DNA of 7,222 nt from Desulfobacterales bacterium (lineage in GTDB: Bacteria; Desulfobacterota; Desulfobacteria; Desulfobacterales; UBA11574): positions 1 to 7,222 of the forward strand of contig JAQYVG010000173.1 of NCBI GenBank assembly GCA_030145595.1, read 5' to 3'. The notes beneath the pieces were generated by a model, which saw only the letters and a program-made list of their open reading frames with translations, made no database searches and was not told where the DNA came from. Below, piece after piece: positions 1 to 5,851 of the stretch (positions are counted from its first letter, which is position 1; each line of letters starts with the position of its first letter). Both the position numbers and the translations under genes were made by a program.

Positions 1-1
1 A

Positions 2-385
2 CTCATGCAGCTCACCCTACCGACGGCCAAGGAGATGGGGATCAAAAATCGACTCGACCCGGTGCAGAGCATCAACGGCGGGGTCAAATATCTCAAGAAG
101 CTGTACGATCGCTATGAAGACATTCAAGGATTCGACCGCATGCTTTTCACCCTGGCCAGTTATAACGTGGGCCACGGGCATGTCCTCGACGCCCAGAAAA
201 TTGCCAGGCAAAAAGGCCTCGACCCCAACCGTTGGTCTTCGTTGGAACAGACGCTGCCTTTGCTGCGCCAGCCTAAATTTTATAAACATACGACTTACGG
301 ATACTGCCGGGGAACCGAGCCTGTCCGCTTCGTCCGCAGGGTCTTAACCTACTATGATATTTTGAAAAGAGAGAGTATTGGTTAG
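2..385 (+). CDS. mltF: MltF-like membrane-bound lytic murein transglycosylase, C-terminal part (5' truncated by window edge)
   Basis: This is the C-terminal part of a lytic transglycosylase, an enzyme that cleaves the MurNAc-GlcNAc bond of peptidoglycan in the periplasm and leaves 1,6-anhydro-MurNAc ends. The frame is open from base 2 and begins LMQLTLPTAKEMG, the segment that follows the catalytic Glu in the family 1 SLT fold. RLDPVQSINGGVKYL, then LASYNVGHGHVLDA and finally YGYCRGTEPVRFV follow in the order seen in the SLT domain of MltF. The catalytic Glu, and any solute-binding-protein-like N-terminal domain or signal peptide, would lie left of the window. The protein ends a few residues after the YGY...RG segment with TAG, as expected for a normal C-terminus. 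A weak 4-bp hairpin (CCAT/ATGG, 389-402) followed by five Ts lies just downstream. Assignment to MltF rather than another SLT enzyme rests on the YGYxRG tail and is fairly secure. Confidence 0.88.
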   Translation, partial: LMQLTLPTAKEMGIKNRLDPVQSINGGVKYLKKLYDRYEDIQGFDRMLFTLASYNVGHGHVLDAQKIARQKGLDPNRWSSLEQTLPLLRQPKFYKHTTYGYCRGTEPVRFVRRVLTYYDILKRESIG

Positions 386-484
386 TGCCCATCCATAAAT
401 GGTCTTTTTGCCCAATCTCAGCGGGACTTAGTGCTCTAATTCGTAAGTTCGATGACGTATTTTTTTATTCCACAGTGATATATG

Positions 485-543
485 TTTTTGCTTTCCGCCC
501 TTTTATCCCGCTGTAAATAGCGGGGTTCAGCGGAAAGCAAAAA
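485..543. repeat. Nested inverted repeat, MITE- or REP-like
   Basis: The outer arms TTTTTGCTTTCCGC (485-498) and GCGGAAAGCAAAAA (530-543) are perfect 14-bp reverse complements. Inside them CCCGCT (507-512) and AGCGGG (519-524) form a second stem with a 6-nt loop, and CCGCTG (508-513) can pair alternatively with CAGCGG (528-533). No T-run follows the stem on either strand, so it does not look like an intrinsic terminator. Its compact two-tier structure is typical of short dispersed repeats. Its copy number in the genome cannot be seen here. Confidence 0.6.
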
Positions 544-561
544 AAACAAATTCTCTACGAA

Positions 562-577
562 CTCTGCGGCTCTGCGG
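562..577. repeat. Tandem 8-bp direct repeat CTCTGCGG x2
   Basis: CTCTGCGG occurs twice back to back (562-569 and 570-577). A degenerate third unit, CTCTACGA, lies just upstream at 553-560. The motif resembles simple dispersed noncoding repeats common in environmental bacterial genomes, but that comparison comes from memory and cannot be confirmed here. Confidence 0.4.
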
Positions 578-599
578 TGATTATAAATTATCCAATTAT

Positions 600-625
600 A
601 ATACGATACCGTATTGAAGAATACG
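600..625. repeat. Three alternating 6-bp half-sites downstream of the archaemetzincin stop
   Basis: AATACG (600-605), CGTATT (610-615) and AATACG (620-625) are perfect copies in alternating orientation, spaced exactly 10 bp apart. In RNA either neighbouring pair forms a 6-bp stem with a 4-nt loop, so two mutually exclusive hairpins are possible. The element starts 5 bp past the archaemetzincin stop codon. It may act as a weak 3'-end or RNA-stability structure; there is no clear U-tract. Confidence 0.5.
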
Positions 626-630
626 TGTAC

Positions 631-1197
631 TTAGGTCGCTGAAATGCCTGACATGCGCTTTAGTTCATCGGCAAGCAGGATCCGGCAATACCGGCAAAGC
701 TGATCAGACTTGCGATCCACATCTTTGATGCTGCGGCAGTAATGCATAATGCAGGCGTGATCCTGACAATGGCGCAGATCAAATGTATGGCCCAATTCAT
801 GAATGGCTTCCTTGACAACGCGCCGGCTAAAGCTTTCAACGGAGCTCATGGCCAGGCCTTCATTGAGCCGGTGTGTTGATATGATGCAGGTTTTCCCCCC
901 TAATTGTGCCTCTCCATAAACGTGGGTCAAGATAGGAATAAACAGGTCTACACGGGTGATGGCAAGGATTTTGACAACCCCGGCCGGCGCCAGGCCGGCC
1001 AGTTTTTCAAGAATTAAAGTCGAATGGTACTGGCTGCGGCCTGTATCCAGAGCAAACTCCACATCCTGCAAAAGAGATTTTATTGAGGTTCGATAGCCGA
1101 ATATTTTCTGGATATCCTTGACAACCGGGTTCAAAAGCTCGGGAGCTAGCTCTTCGACCGGAGAAATCAAAATGCTATGTTCGGATAGGGTATTCAA
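631..1197 (-). CDS. amzA: Archaemetzincin family zinc metalloprotease
   Basis: This 188-residue protein is a predicted zinc-dependent peptidase of the archaemetzincin family and is probably cytoplasmic, as no signal peptide or membrane segment is visible. The zinc motif HELGHTFDLRHC spans residues 133-144: His133, His137 and His143 are the expected ligands and Glu134 the catalytic base. The family's second-zinc cysteine pattern follows, with Cys144, Cys149, Met151 (the metzincin Met-turn) and a CRYC pair at 168-171. The position after HExxHxx that is normally Gly is Asp140 here. The start is a TTG whose last two bases form the TGA stop of the upstream response regulator (TTGA, 4-nt overlap). 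It lacks a recognisable SD, so translation probably depends on reinitiation. No in-frame ATG occurs before residue 117, which would remove most of the domain. Family assignment is firm, but the physiological substrate of bacterial archaemetzincins is unknown. Confidence 0.9.
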   Translation of the reverse strand: MNTLSEHSILISPVEELAPELLNPVVKDIQKIFGYRTSIKSLLQDVEFALDTGRSQYHSTLILEKLAGLAPAGVVKILAITRVDLFIPILTHVYGEAQLGGKTCIISTHRLNEGLAMSSVESFSRRVVKEAIHELGHTFDLRHCQDHACIMHYCRSIKDVDRKSDQLCRYCRILLADELKRMSGISAT

Positions 1198-2537
1198 GCC
1201 GGCTTGTTTATTTGGTAGCGTTTGATTTTGCTATACAGGGTGGAGCGATCAATGCCAAGAATTTTGGCACTCTGGGCGATATTCCATTGGTTCTCATCGA
1301 GTGTGTGAACAATATGGGACTTTTCAATTTCTTTAAGGGTGTTGCCGTGGGGAGCCGCTAGATGTTCAGGACGAAAAATAGGCAAATCTTCCGGTTTAAT
1401 GTCGCGGCTTTTGCTCATAACCACGGCCCGTTCAATGGCATTTTCCAATTCTCTTACATTGCCCGGCCATTCATAAAGCATCATCTCATCCATGGCCTCT
1501 CTGCTGACCCGGTCTATGTTCTTGTTGGTTTCTTGTGCATAACGGCGGATGAAGTGTTCGGTGAGCAGCGGAAGGTCTTCTTTGCGTTCGCGCAGCGTGG
1601 GCATGCTAAAGGCAATCACATTCAGACGGTAGTATAAATCTTCTCTGAATATTCCAGCCGTAACGGCTTCTTCGAGGTTTCTGTTGGTGGCGGCAATGAC
1701 ACGGAAATAGGCTTCAATGGGCTGGGTGCCGCCGACTCGATAAAAGATGCGGTCTTCTAACACCTGCAAAAGATCAATTTGCATTCTCATGCTGATTTCA
1801 CCGATTTCATCCAAAAAGAGAGTGCCGCCGTGGGCCAATTCCAGACGGCCCTTTTTAGTTTCTATGGCATCTGTAAAAGCCCCTTTCTGGTGGCCGAACA
1901 GCTCGCTCTCCATGAGGTGCTTGGGAATGGCACCGCAATTGACAACTACAAACGGTCCGTCACAGCGGGGGCTGTTGGTATGGATGGCCTTGGCCGCCAA
2001 TCCTTTGCCGGTACCGGTTTCACCTGTAATCATAACCGTGGAGTTCGTGGGCGCAATATCCTGTATCAGGTCGAAGATTTCCTGCATGGATTTGGACTGG
2101 CCCACCATGCTCTCGAAGCGGGTGCGGTCCTTATATTGCTCTCTATGATAGAGGATTTCACGTGCCTGGGCTTGATGTTCGGTGATCTTGTCAATGAGCA
2201 CCCCCAAAGCATTGGGATCAAAAGGCTTGAGGAGATAATCAACGGCTCCGTTCTTCATGGCCTCAATGGCTGTGGAAATGGATCCGTAGGCGGTAATCAT
2301 AACCACGGCTACATCAGGATCACTTTCTTTTACCTGTGTTAAAACATCCAGCCCGCTCATTCCTTCCATCTTGATATCAACCAGCAGGATCTCAAAGTGG
2401 TATTCTTTTAATTTTTGCAGCGCTTCTTCACCGCTGGCAGCCGTTTCGACAGCGTGGCCGTCGCGTTCAAGCCATCCGGCCAGAGACTCTCGCATGATCA
2501 GTTCATCATCGACGATAAGGATTTTAGTGCTGTCCAT
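1194..2537 (-). CDS. NtrC-family sigma54-dependent response regulator
   Basis: This 447-residue regulator is the likely phosphorylation partner of the histidine kinase encoded just upstream. The receiver domain (about 5-120) has acidic residues Asp10/Asp11, phospho-acceptor Asp54, Thr82 and Lys104. The AAA+ domain (about 144-370) has Walker A GETGTGKG (172-179), Walker B FLDE (241-244), the RLN segment near 304-306 and WPGNVREL (357-364). A Fis-type helix-turn-helix ends the protein (about 399-441). The sigma54-contacting loop reads GAFTDA (219-224) instead of the usual GAFTGA. I place the start at ATG 2537 because GGAGG (2547-2543) sits 5 nt upstream; a TTG at 2564 would add nine residues. 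The SD and start lie inside the end of the kinase gene (14-nt overlap). The target promoters are unknown; I saw no convincing -24/-12 element in the window, though the search was by eye. Confidence 0.95.
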   Translation of the reverse strand: MDSTKILIVDDELIMRESLAGWLERDGHAVETAASGEEALQKLKEYHFEILLVDIKMEGMSGLDVLTQVKESDPDVAVVMITAYGSISTAIEAMKNGAVDYLLKPFDPNALGVLIDKITEHQAQAREILYHREQYKDRTRFESMVGQSKSMQEIFDLIQDIAPTNSTVMITGETGTGKGLAAKAIHTNSPRCDGPFVVVNCGAIPKHLMESELFGHQKGAFTDAIETKKGRLELAHGGTLFLDEIGEISMRMQIDLLQVLEDRIFYRVGGTQPIEAYFRVIAATNRNLEEAVTAGIFREDLYYRLNVIAFSMPTLRERKEDLPLLTEHFIRRYAQETNKNIDRVSREAMDEMMLYEWPGNVRELENAIERAVVMSKSRDIKPEDLPIFRPEHLAAPHGNTLKEIEKSHIVHTLDENQWNIAQSAKILGIDRSTLYSKIKRYQINKPA

Positions 2538-4122
2538 GTGGACCTCCATCTTGTGATAGCCCAACCGACGACTGTTTTATGGGAAATCTAATCGTAAAGG
2601 TCGTACCTTTTTCCTGGTCTGATTCCACAAAAATAGTACCGTCGTGCTCCTCAATAATGCCGAAAGCAACGGAAAGCCCGAGTCCGGCCCCTTTACCTTT
2701 TTTTTTGGTGGTGAAAAAAGGTTCGAAAATTTTAGAAAAATTTTCCTGTGGTATGAAAGAATTGGTGTTGTGTAAACCGACAGCAATCTTATCGGTTTTC
2801 GGCAGATGCCGGGTTGTAATGCTTAAAATCCCTTCGCCGGCGGGTTCAACAGCTTCAGCGGCATTGGAGATGATATTCATAAAAACCTGTTGAAGCTGAT
2901 CTTCTGAGCAGACAATATCCGGCATCTTTTGGTCAAGATCCACTTCAACCTTGACGCCGCTGATTTTCAGAAGATTCGAATTCAAGAAAAGCGTTTTTTC
3001 GATCAACCGGTTAAGGTTCAGCTCGTTAAATTCCATCTTGGATTCTCGAGCAAAAGAGAGCAGGTTAGATACAATGCGGCTGATTCTGTTAGTTTCGGTT
3101 TCCATCAGGTTCAGATAGCGGTCGAATGAATCAAGTTCTTTCAAATTAAGGGCTTCTTCTGCAATAATCCTTTGCATCAGCTTGGTCAGGTTTAATATTC
3201 CGGCAATGGGGTTGTTGATTTCATGGACCATTGAAGCCGACAGCTTGCCAAGAGAGGCCATCTTGTCTTGATGCAACAGTTTATCATGAGTTTCTTTCAA
3301 TTGCCGGGTTCTTTCATCAACCATCTGCTCCAATTGCCGGGTTATTTCTTCCTCTTTTCTTTTGTGCTGGGTAATATCACGGCTGATATGGATAAACTTG
3401 GAGATTTTGCCGTCTTTTTCCCATATGGGGTAAACGTTGACTTCTATATGGCGCTGTTTTTGGTCTGATCCAAGCCGGGTGCGGACCTGGCGGCAATGAT
3501 GTTTGTTGCGTATGACTTCGTTTAAGGGGCAGGGGAGTTCTTTGCTTTTGCAGGGCTGGTCAATTTGCTGAAAAACCTCATAGCATTTACGGCCGATAGC
3601 ATCTTCGTAGGTAAAACCCATTTTTTCCAAAAAGGCCTGATTGGCTTCGGCGATCTCCAATTCCGGCGTAATCACGGTGATAAAGTCCTCAATGCCGTTG
3701 AAGATGGTCTCAACTTCCTCATTTCTGATTTTAAACTTACGGGCTTGAGCCTCAATGGCTTCCCAGAAGATTTTAAAAACGTAGTATCCCATAACACGGA
3801 TATTCAAAGGCCGGGTTTTTATGATATCCTCGAGCACATCCTGTTCAGGTGTCAAAGTGATAATGAGGTGGATATTGTAGCGCGGGTCATACAGTTGGTG
3901 ATAGTTGTTAAAGGTCAGCAGGCCACGCTCCTTGGCGAGCACCATGCCCGGAGCCTCGGGATCAGGGTCTGCCACGGCCATAATAAAGGCAAAAGCGTCT
4001 TCTTGCATAAAATCGAAGGAGGGTTTTGCAAGCATTTCCTTGCATAGTTCTCCCCCGCCGACAAGACCGATGTAGATTACCGCAGGCTCTTGATTCTGCA
4101 ACAACAACGTTTCTTTTTCCAT
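2524..4122 (-). CDS. Cytoplasmic PAS sensor histidine kinase with Rossmann-like N-terminal domain
   Basis: This 532-residue kinase has no transmembrane segment. Residues about 13-125 look like a Rossmann fold: a hydrophobic strand, then GLVGGGE (19-25), alternating strands and a conserved-looking VADPDPEAPG (50-59). A PAS domain (about 134-250) carries four cysteines, Cys180, Cys191, Cys198 and Cys210. A charged coiled coil (about 252-285) leads to the dimerisation domain with phospho-acceptor His300 in HEINNP. The ATPase domain has an N-box (Asn416, Asn420) and an intact GKGAGLGL G2 box (476-483), but the G1 box, normally DxGxG, reads NTNSF (452-456). ATG 4122 is preferred over an in-frame TTG at 4161, which would add 13 residues upstream of the natural-looking N-terminus; neither has a strong SD. 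The gene is first in an operon with the sigma54 regulator and archaemetzincin. The signal is unknown; a nucleotide or redox cue is inference. Confidence 0.93.
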   Translation of the reverse strand: MEKETLLLQNQEPAVIYIGLVGGGELCKEMLAKPSFDFMQEDAFAFIMAVADPDPEAPGMVLAKERGLLTFNNYHQLYDPRYNIHLIITLTPEQDVLEDIIKTRPLNIRVMGYYVFKIFWEAIEAQARKFKIRNEEVETIFNGIEDFITVITPELEIAEANQAFLEKMGFTYEDAIGRKCYEVFQQIDQPCKSKELPCPLNEVIRNKHHCRQVRTRLGSDQKQRHIEVNVYPIWEKDGKISKFIHISRDITQHKRKEEEITRQLEQMVDERTRQLKETHDKLLHQDKMASLGKLSASMVHEINNPIAGILNLTKLMQRIIAEEALNLKELDSFDRYLNLMETETNRISRIVSNLLSFARESKMEFNELNLNRLIEKTLFLNSNLLKISGVKVEVDLDQKMPDIVCSEDQLQQVFMNIISNAAEAVEPAGEGILSITTRHLPKTDKIAVGLHNTNSFIPQENFSKIFEPFFTTKKKGKGAGLGLSVAFGIIEEHDGTIFVESDQEKGTTFTIRFPIKQSSVGLSQDGGPHGQH

Positions 4123-4224
4123 TTTTAATCCGTTGTCTAAATTTTTCTGTGTTTTACGCAATTTTTAAGTGTTATCATGAGGGGGGATCGGTTGCAAGAC
4201 TGTTTTTTGTTATTAGCTCAACAG

Positions 4225-4252
4225 GTTATACAGTGGAGTTGTAACTTCTCAA
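4225..4252 (-). promoter_or_regulatory. Putative sigma70-type promoter of the kinase-regulator-archaemetzincin operon
   Basis: On the minus strand TTGAGA (4252-4247) is followed after 16 nt by TATAAC (4230-4225); each box matches five of six consensus bases. The predicted transcript would start near 4218 and have a leader of about 95 nt before the kinase ATG. The -35 box lies inside one arm of the 15-bp inverted repeat at 4241-4314. This is a motif match only. Confidence 0.45.
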
Positions 4253-4314
4253 TAACCCGGGGAAAAACCCTGAAGCCCGACGATTTTCTAAACCCTAACT
4301 TATTGAGAAGTTAC
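4241..4314. repeat. 74-bp element with perfect 15-bp inverted ends
   Basis: GTAACTTCTCAATAA (4241-4255) and its exact reverse complement TTATTGAGAAGTTAC (4300-4314) flank a 44-nt interior with no coding capacity. The interior contains a small GGG-AAAAA-CCC hairpin. No T-run follows on either strand, so it is not a standard terminator. The size and terminal inverted repeats suit a MITE-like element, but I find no obvious target-site duplication in the flanks. It could equally be an operator or a leader hairpin. It lies between the cspA terminator and the kinase operon. Confidence 0.6.
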
Positions 4315-4334
4315 CCGGATTTAACAGACCAAAC

Positions 4335-4372
4335 AAAAGGGCACCCCTTCGTTAGCGACGAGATGCCCTTTT
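4335..4372 (-). terminator. Intrinsic terminator of the cold-shock gene
   Basis: AAAAGGGCA (4335-4343) and TGCCCTTTT (4364-4372) are perfect 9-bp reverse complements. The loop contains a further TCGT/ACGA stem (4349-4352 with 4358-4361). Read on the minus strand, a GC-containing stem ends in TTTT about 30 nt past the cspA-like stop codon. The A-rich other side means it could also stop plus-strand transcription. Confidence 0.75.
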
Positions 4373-4402
4373 AAAACCATGTACTTCAGTTGTTTAAACG
4401 AT

Positions 4403-4603
4403 TTACGCTTTTTCGACGTTCTTTGCTGCCGGTCCCCGGTCCGTCTCTTCCACTTCAAAGGTTACCTTTTCACCTTCTTCGAGGGTCTTGAAACCAGGCA
4501 TAGTAATGGCGGAGTAATGAACGAAGATGTCTCCTCCCTCTTCTTGTTCGATAAAGCCAAAGCCTTTTTTGTTATTAAACCATTTTACGATCCCATTTGC
4601 CAT
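4403..4603 (-). CDS. CspA-family cold-shock protein
   Basis: This 66-residue protein is a complete single cold-shock domain, a five-stranded beta barrel that binds single-stranded RNA or DNA and melts RNA structure in the cytoplasm. It begins MANGIVKWFN, with Trp8 and Phe9 in the first strand. RNP1 is KGFGFI (13-18) and RNP2 is DIFVHY (25-30), which provide the stacking aromatic and His residues. The C-terminal GPAAKNVEKA closes the barrel as in the family. The length is normal. The SD AAAGGAGAG lies just upstream of ATG 4603. The gene has its own promoter candidate, a leader of about 130 nt and a terminator, so it appears monocistronic. Whether it responds to cold, growth phase or is constitutive cannot be told from the sequence; many paralogues of this family are not cold-induced. 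Confidence 0.96.
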   Translation of the reverse strand: MANGIVKWFNNKKGFGFIEQEEGGDIFVHYSAITMPGFKTLEEGEKVTFEVEETDRGPAAKNVEKA

Positions 4604-4736
4604 AACTTTACTCTCCTTTGTAATACATTACCATAATGGTTTCAAACTTCAGATCATCGCTTTTCGAATGCAACGCTCCATAGCATGAAACCGGGCTTAC
4701 GCAAACAGATGCATACTTTAACATCCTTTTTTACTG
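4604..4736 (-). promoter_or_regulatory. Long structured 5' leader of the cold-shock gene
   Basis: The predicted leader is about 130 nt, long for such a short gene and similar in scale to the E. coli cspA leader. On the minus strand GGTTTCA (4692-4686) and TGAAACC (4644-4638) can form a long-range 7-bp stem enclosing about 41 nt, followed by a small CCATTATGG hairpin-like motif and then the SD. By analogy with known csp leaders it may act in temperature-dependent translation; this is inference. Confidence 0.4.
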
Positions 4737-4742
4737 ATAATT

Positions 4743-4771
4743 TTATTATTTGAAGTTATTGCCAATGTCAA
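4743..4771 (-). promoter_or_regulatory. Putative promoter of the cold-shock gene
   Basis: A perfect -35 box TTGACA (4771-4766) is followed after 17 nt by TAATAA (4748-4743), a weaker -10 in an AT-rich stretch; a TAAAAT further on would leave a 20-nt spacer. Transcription would start near 4736. Confidence 0.55.
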
Positions 4772-4807
4772 GTGGTAATAGAAATCATCTATGTTGGAAG
4801 GCAGAAT

Positions 4808-5746
4808 CTACAGATTCCATCTAATTACGCCCGCTTGATAATCGATGGTGAAATTTACGTATTGAAGCAGATCCATCCCTATCAGATTGTCAGGGGCATC
4901 CCATATCGCAATACGGTGGTCCTTTAACTCAAGCGGTCCTGCTTTTATCCTTGATATCTTAACCCAGCGACCCTGGCTAACATTCGTTACCCCCAGTATT
5001 CTCGCAAACATAGGTGTCACAGACGTTTGTGCCGCACCCGTGTCCAGTACGAACAGCTTGCTGAAAGTTTGACCTTTGTAGACAATATCAACAGGAAGCA
5101 ATACCCTTACGTCTTTTATGATAGCCTTGGTTTTTATCTGATACTGTGTACTGTGAGCCGGGTGGTTGCCCCACCTGATCACGCCTGCCTGGTAATCAAC
5201 GGAAAAGGGTGTGTCCTTGAGCAAATCCATGCCCAGAATGTTCAGACCTTTCAATTTCGACCACCCCTTTTGGTTCGAATGCAGAATAAGAATTTGATGG
5301 TCCTTGCGCTCAATCGGTCCCACCATTATGCTGGACACTTTGAATGCGGATGCAGACACTTTGACACCAGCGAGAGAGCCACTACCTGTAAACGGTCTCT
5401 TTTGTACTTGCAGTTTCTTGGCGAACTCCTGTGATACGACTGTGTGGGTTGCACCGGTGTCCAGTTCAAACAGGGTCTTAAAAATTTTTCCATTATATAC
5501 AATCTTGACAGGCACCCGCATGTGTTGGCCCATGACAAACTTGGTCTCCGTCGGCCTCTGCGTAGGAAGATCGATACGGGCTAAAGACTTTGTCTGCGAA
5601 TCTGCTTTGTCAGCACCCATCGGCTGTTGATCGGAAAACTTAGCAAGGTCATTCTCGTCCACTCCAGAGTAGGCTTTGGCACCAAAGTTAGCAGTACTCA
5701 AACAAACCAATAACGTTATAATAATAAAAATCCTTGTAAAACTCAT
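4808..5746 (-). CDS. Exported tandem retropepsin-like aspartic protease (two DTGA domains in one chain)
   Basis: This 312-residue protein starts with a signal peptide-like segment (SFTRIFIIITLLVCLSTANFG), so the product is probably exported or periplasmic. A linker (about 27-65) leads to two homologous retropepsin-type domains. Domain 1 (about 70-192) has the active-site motif LDTGA at 95-99, ILGMDLL (170-176) and DYQAGVIRW (184-192). Domain 2 (about 209-312) has LDTGA at 234-238, LIGMDLL (288-294) and the same DYQAGVIRW (302-310). Retropepsin-like enzymes need two Asp residues, normally one from each subunit of a homodimer; here both are in one chain. I chose ATG 5746 because the signal peptide follows directly; an upstream GTG at 5866 would add 40 residues without export character. 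The SD is weak. It seems to be a single-gene unit. The substrate is unknown, and the copies could pair intramolecularly or between chains. Confidence 0.85.
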   Translation of the reverse strand: MSFTRIFIIITLLVCLSTANFGAKAYSGVDENDLAKFSDQQPMGADKADSQTKSLARIDLPTQRPTETKFVMGQHMRVPVKIVYNGKIFKTLFELDTGATHTVVSQEFAKKLQVQKRPFTGSGSLAGVKVSASAFKVSSIMVGPIERKDHQILILHSNQKGWSKLKGLNILGMDLLKDTPFSVDYQAGVIRWGNHPAHSTQYQIKTKAIIKDVRVLLPVDIVYKGQTFSKLFVLDTGAAQTSVTPMFARILGVTNVSQGRWVKISRIKAGPLELKDHRIAIWDAPDNLIGMDLLQYVNFTIDYQAGVIRWNL

Positions 5747-5851
5747 AAGTTCCAGGCCTCGGAATAATAACGGTTGCACTGAAAATTTTTGACAAAACGC
5801 TCCATTGCTAATCAAATAGCCGGCTTCCAGGGTGCAGAGGTTGATCTTTTC

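Larger units (their letters stand above)
386..630. other. Intergenic region between convergent mltF and archaemetzincin genes
   Basis: I see no credible gene in these 245 bases. The stretch is AT-rich and holds a possible weak terminator for mltF (389-409), a nested inverted repeat (485-543), a tandem CTCTGCGG motif (562-577) and three alternating AATACG/CGTATT half-sites (600-625). The flanking genes are convergent, so promoters are not expected here and repeats or transcription terminators are the more likely content. Confidence 0.7.

Noticed and set aside
1362..2342. Several plus-strand open frames of 91 to 187 codons
   Set aside because: They lie entirely antisense to the sigma54 regulator, whose domains and motifs are unmistakable; their translations show no family features.
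3565..4047. 160-codon plus-strand open frame
   Set aside because: It is antisense to the sensor kinase N-terminus and PAS region; no SD or recognisable motif.
4241..4314. Inverted repeat read as a second cspA terminator
   Set aside because: No T-run follows on either strand, and a proper terminator already lies at 4335-4372.
4379..4636. 85-codon plus-strand open frame
   Set aside because: It is antisense to the complete CspA-family gene, which has an SD, promoter and terminator.
4804..4817. Palindrome GAATCT-AC-AGATTC over the protease stop codon
   Set aside because: The 2-nt spacer is too short for a hairpin loop of use and the arms are only 6 bp; probably chance.
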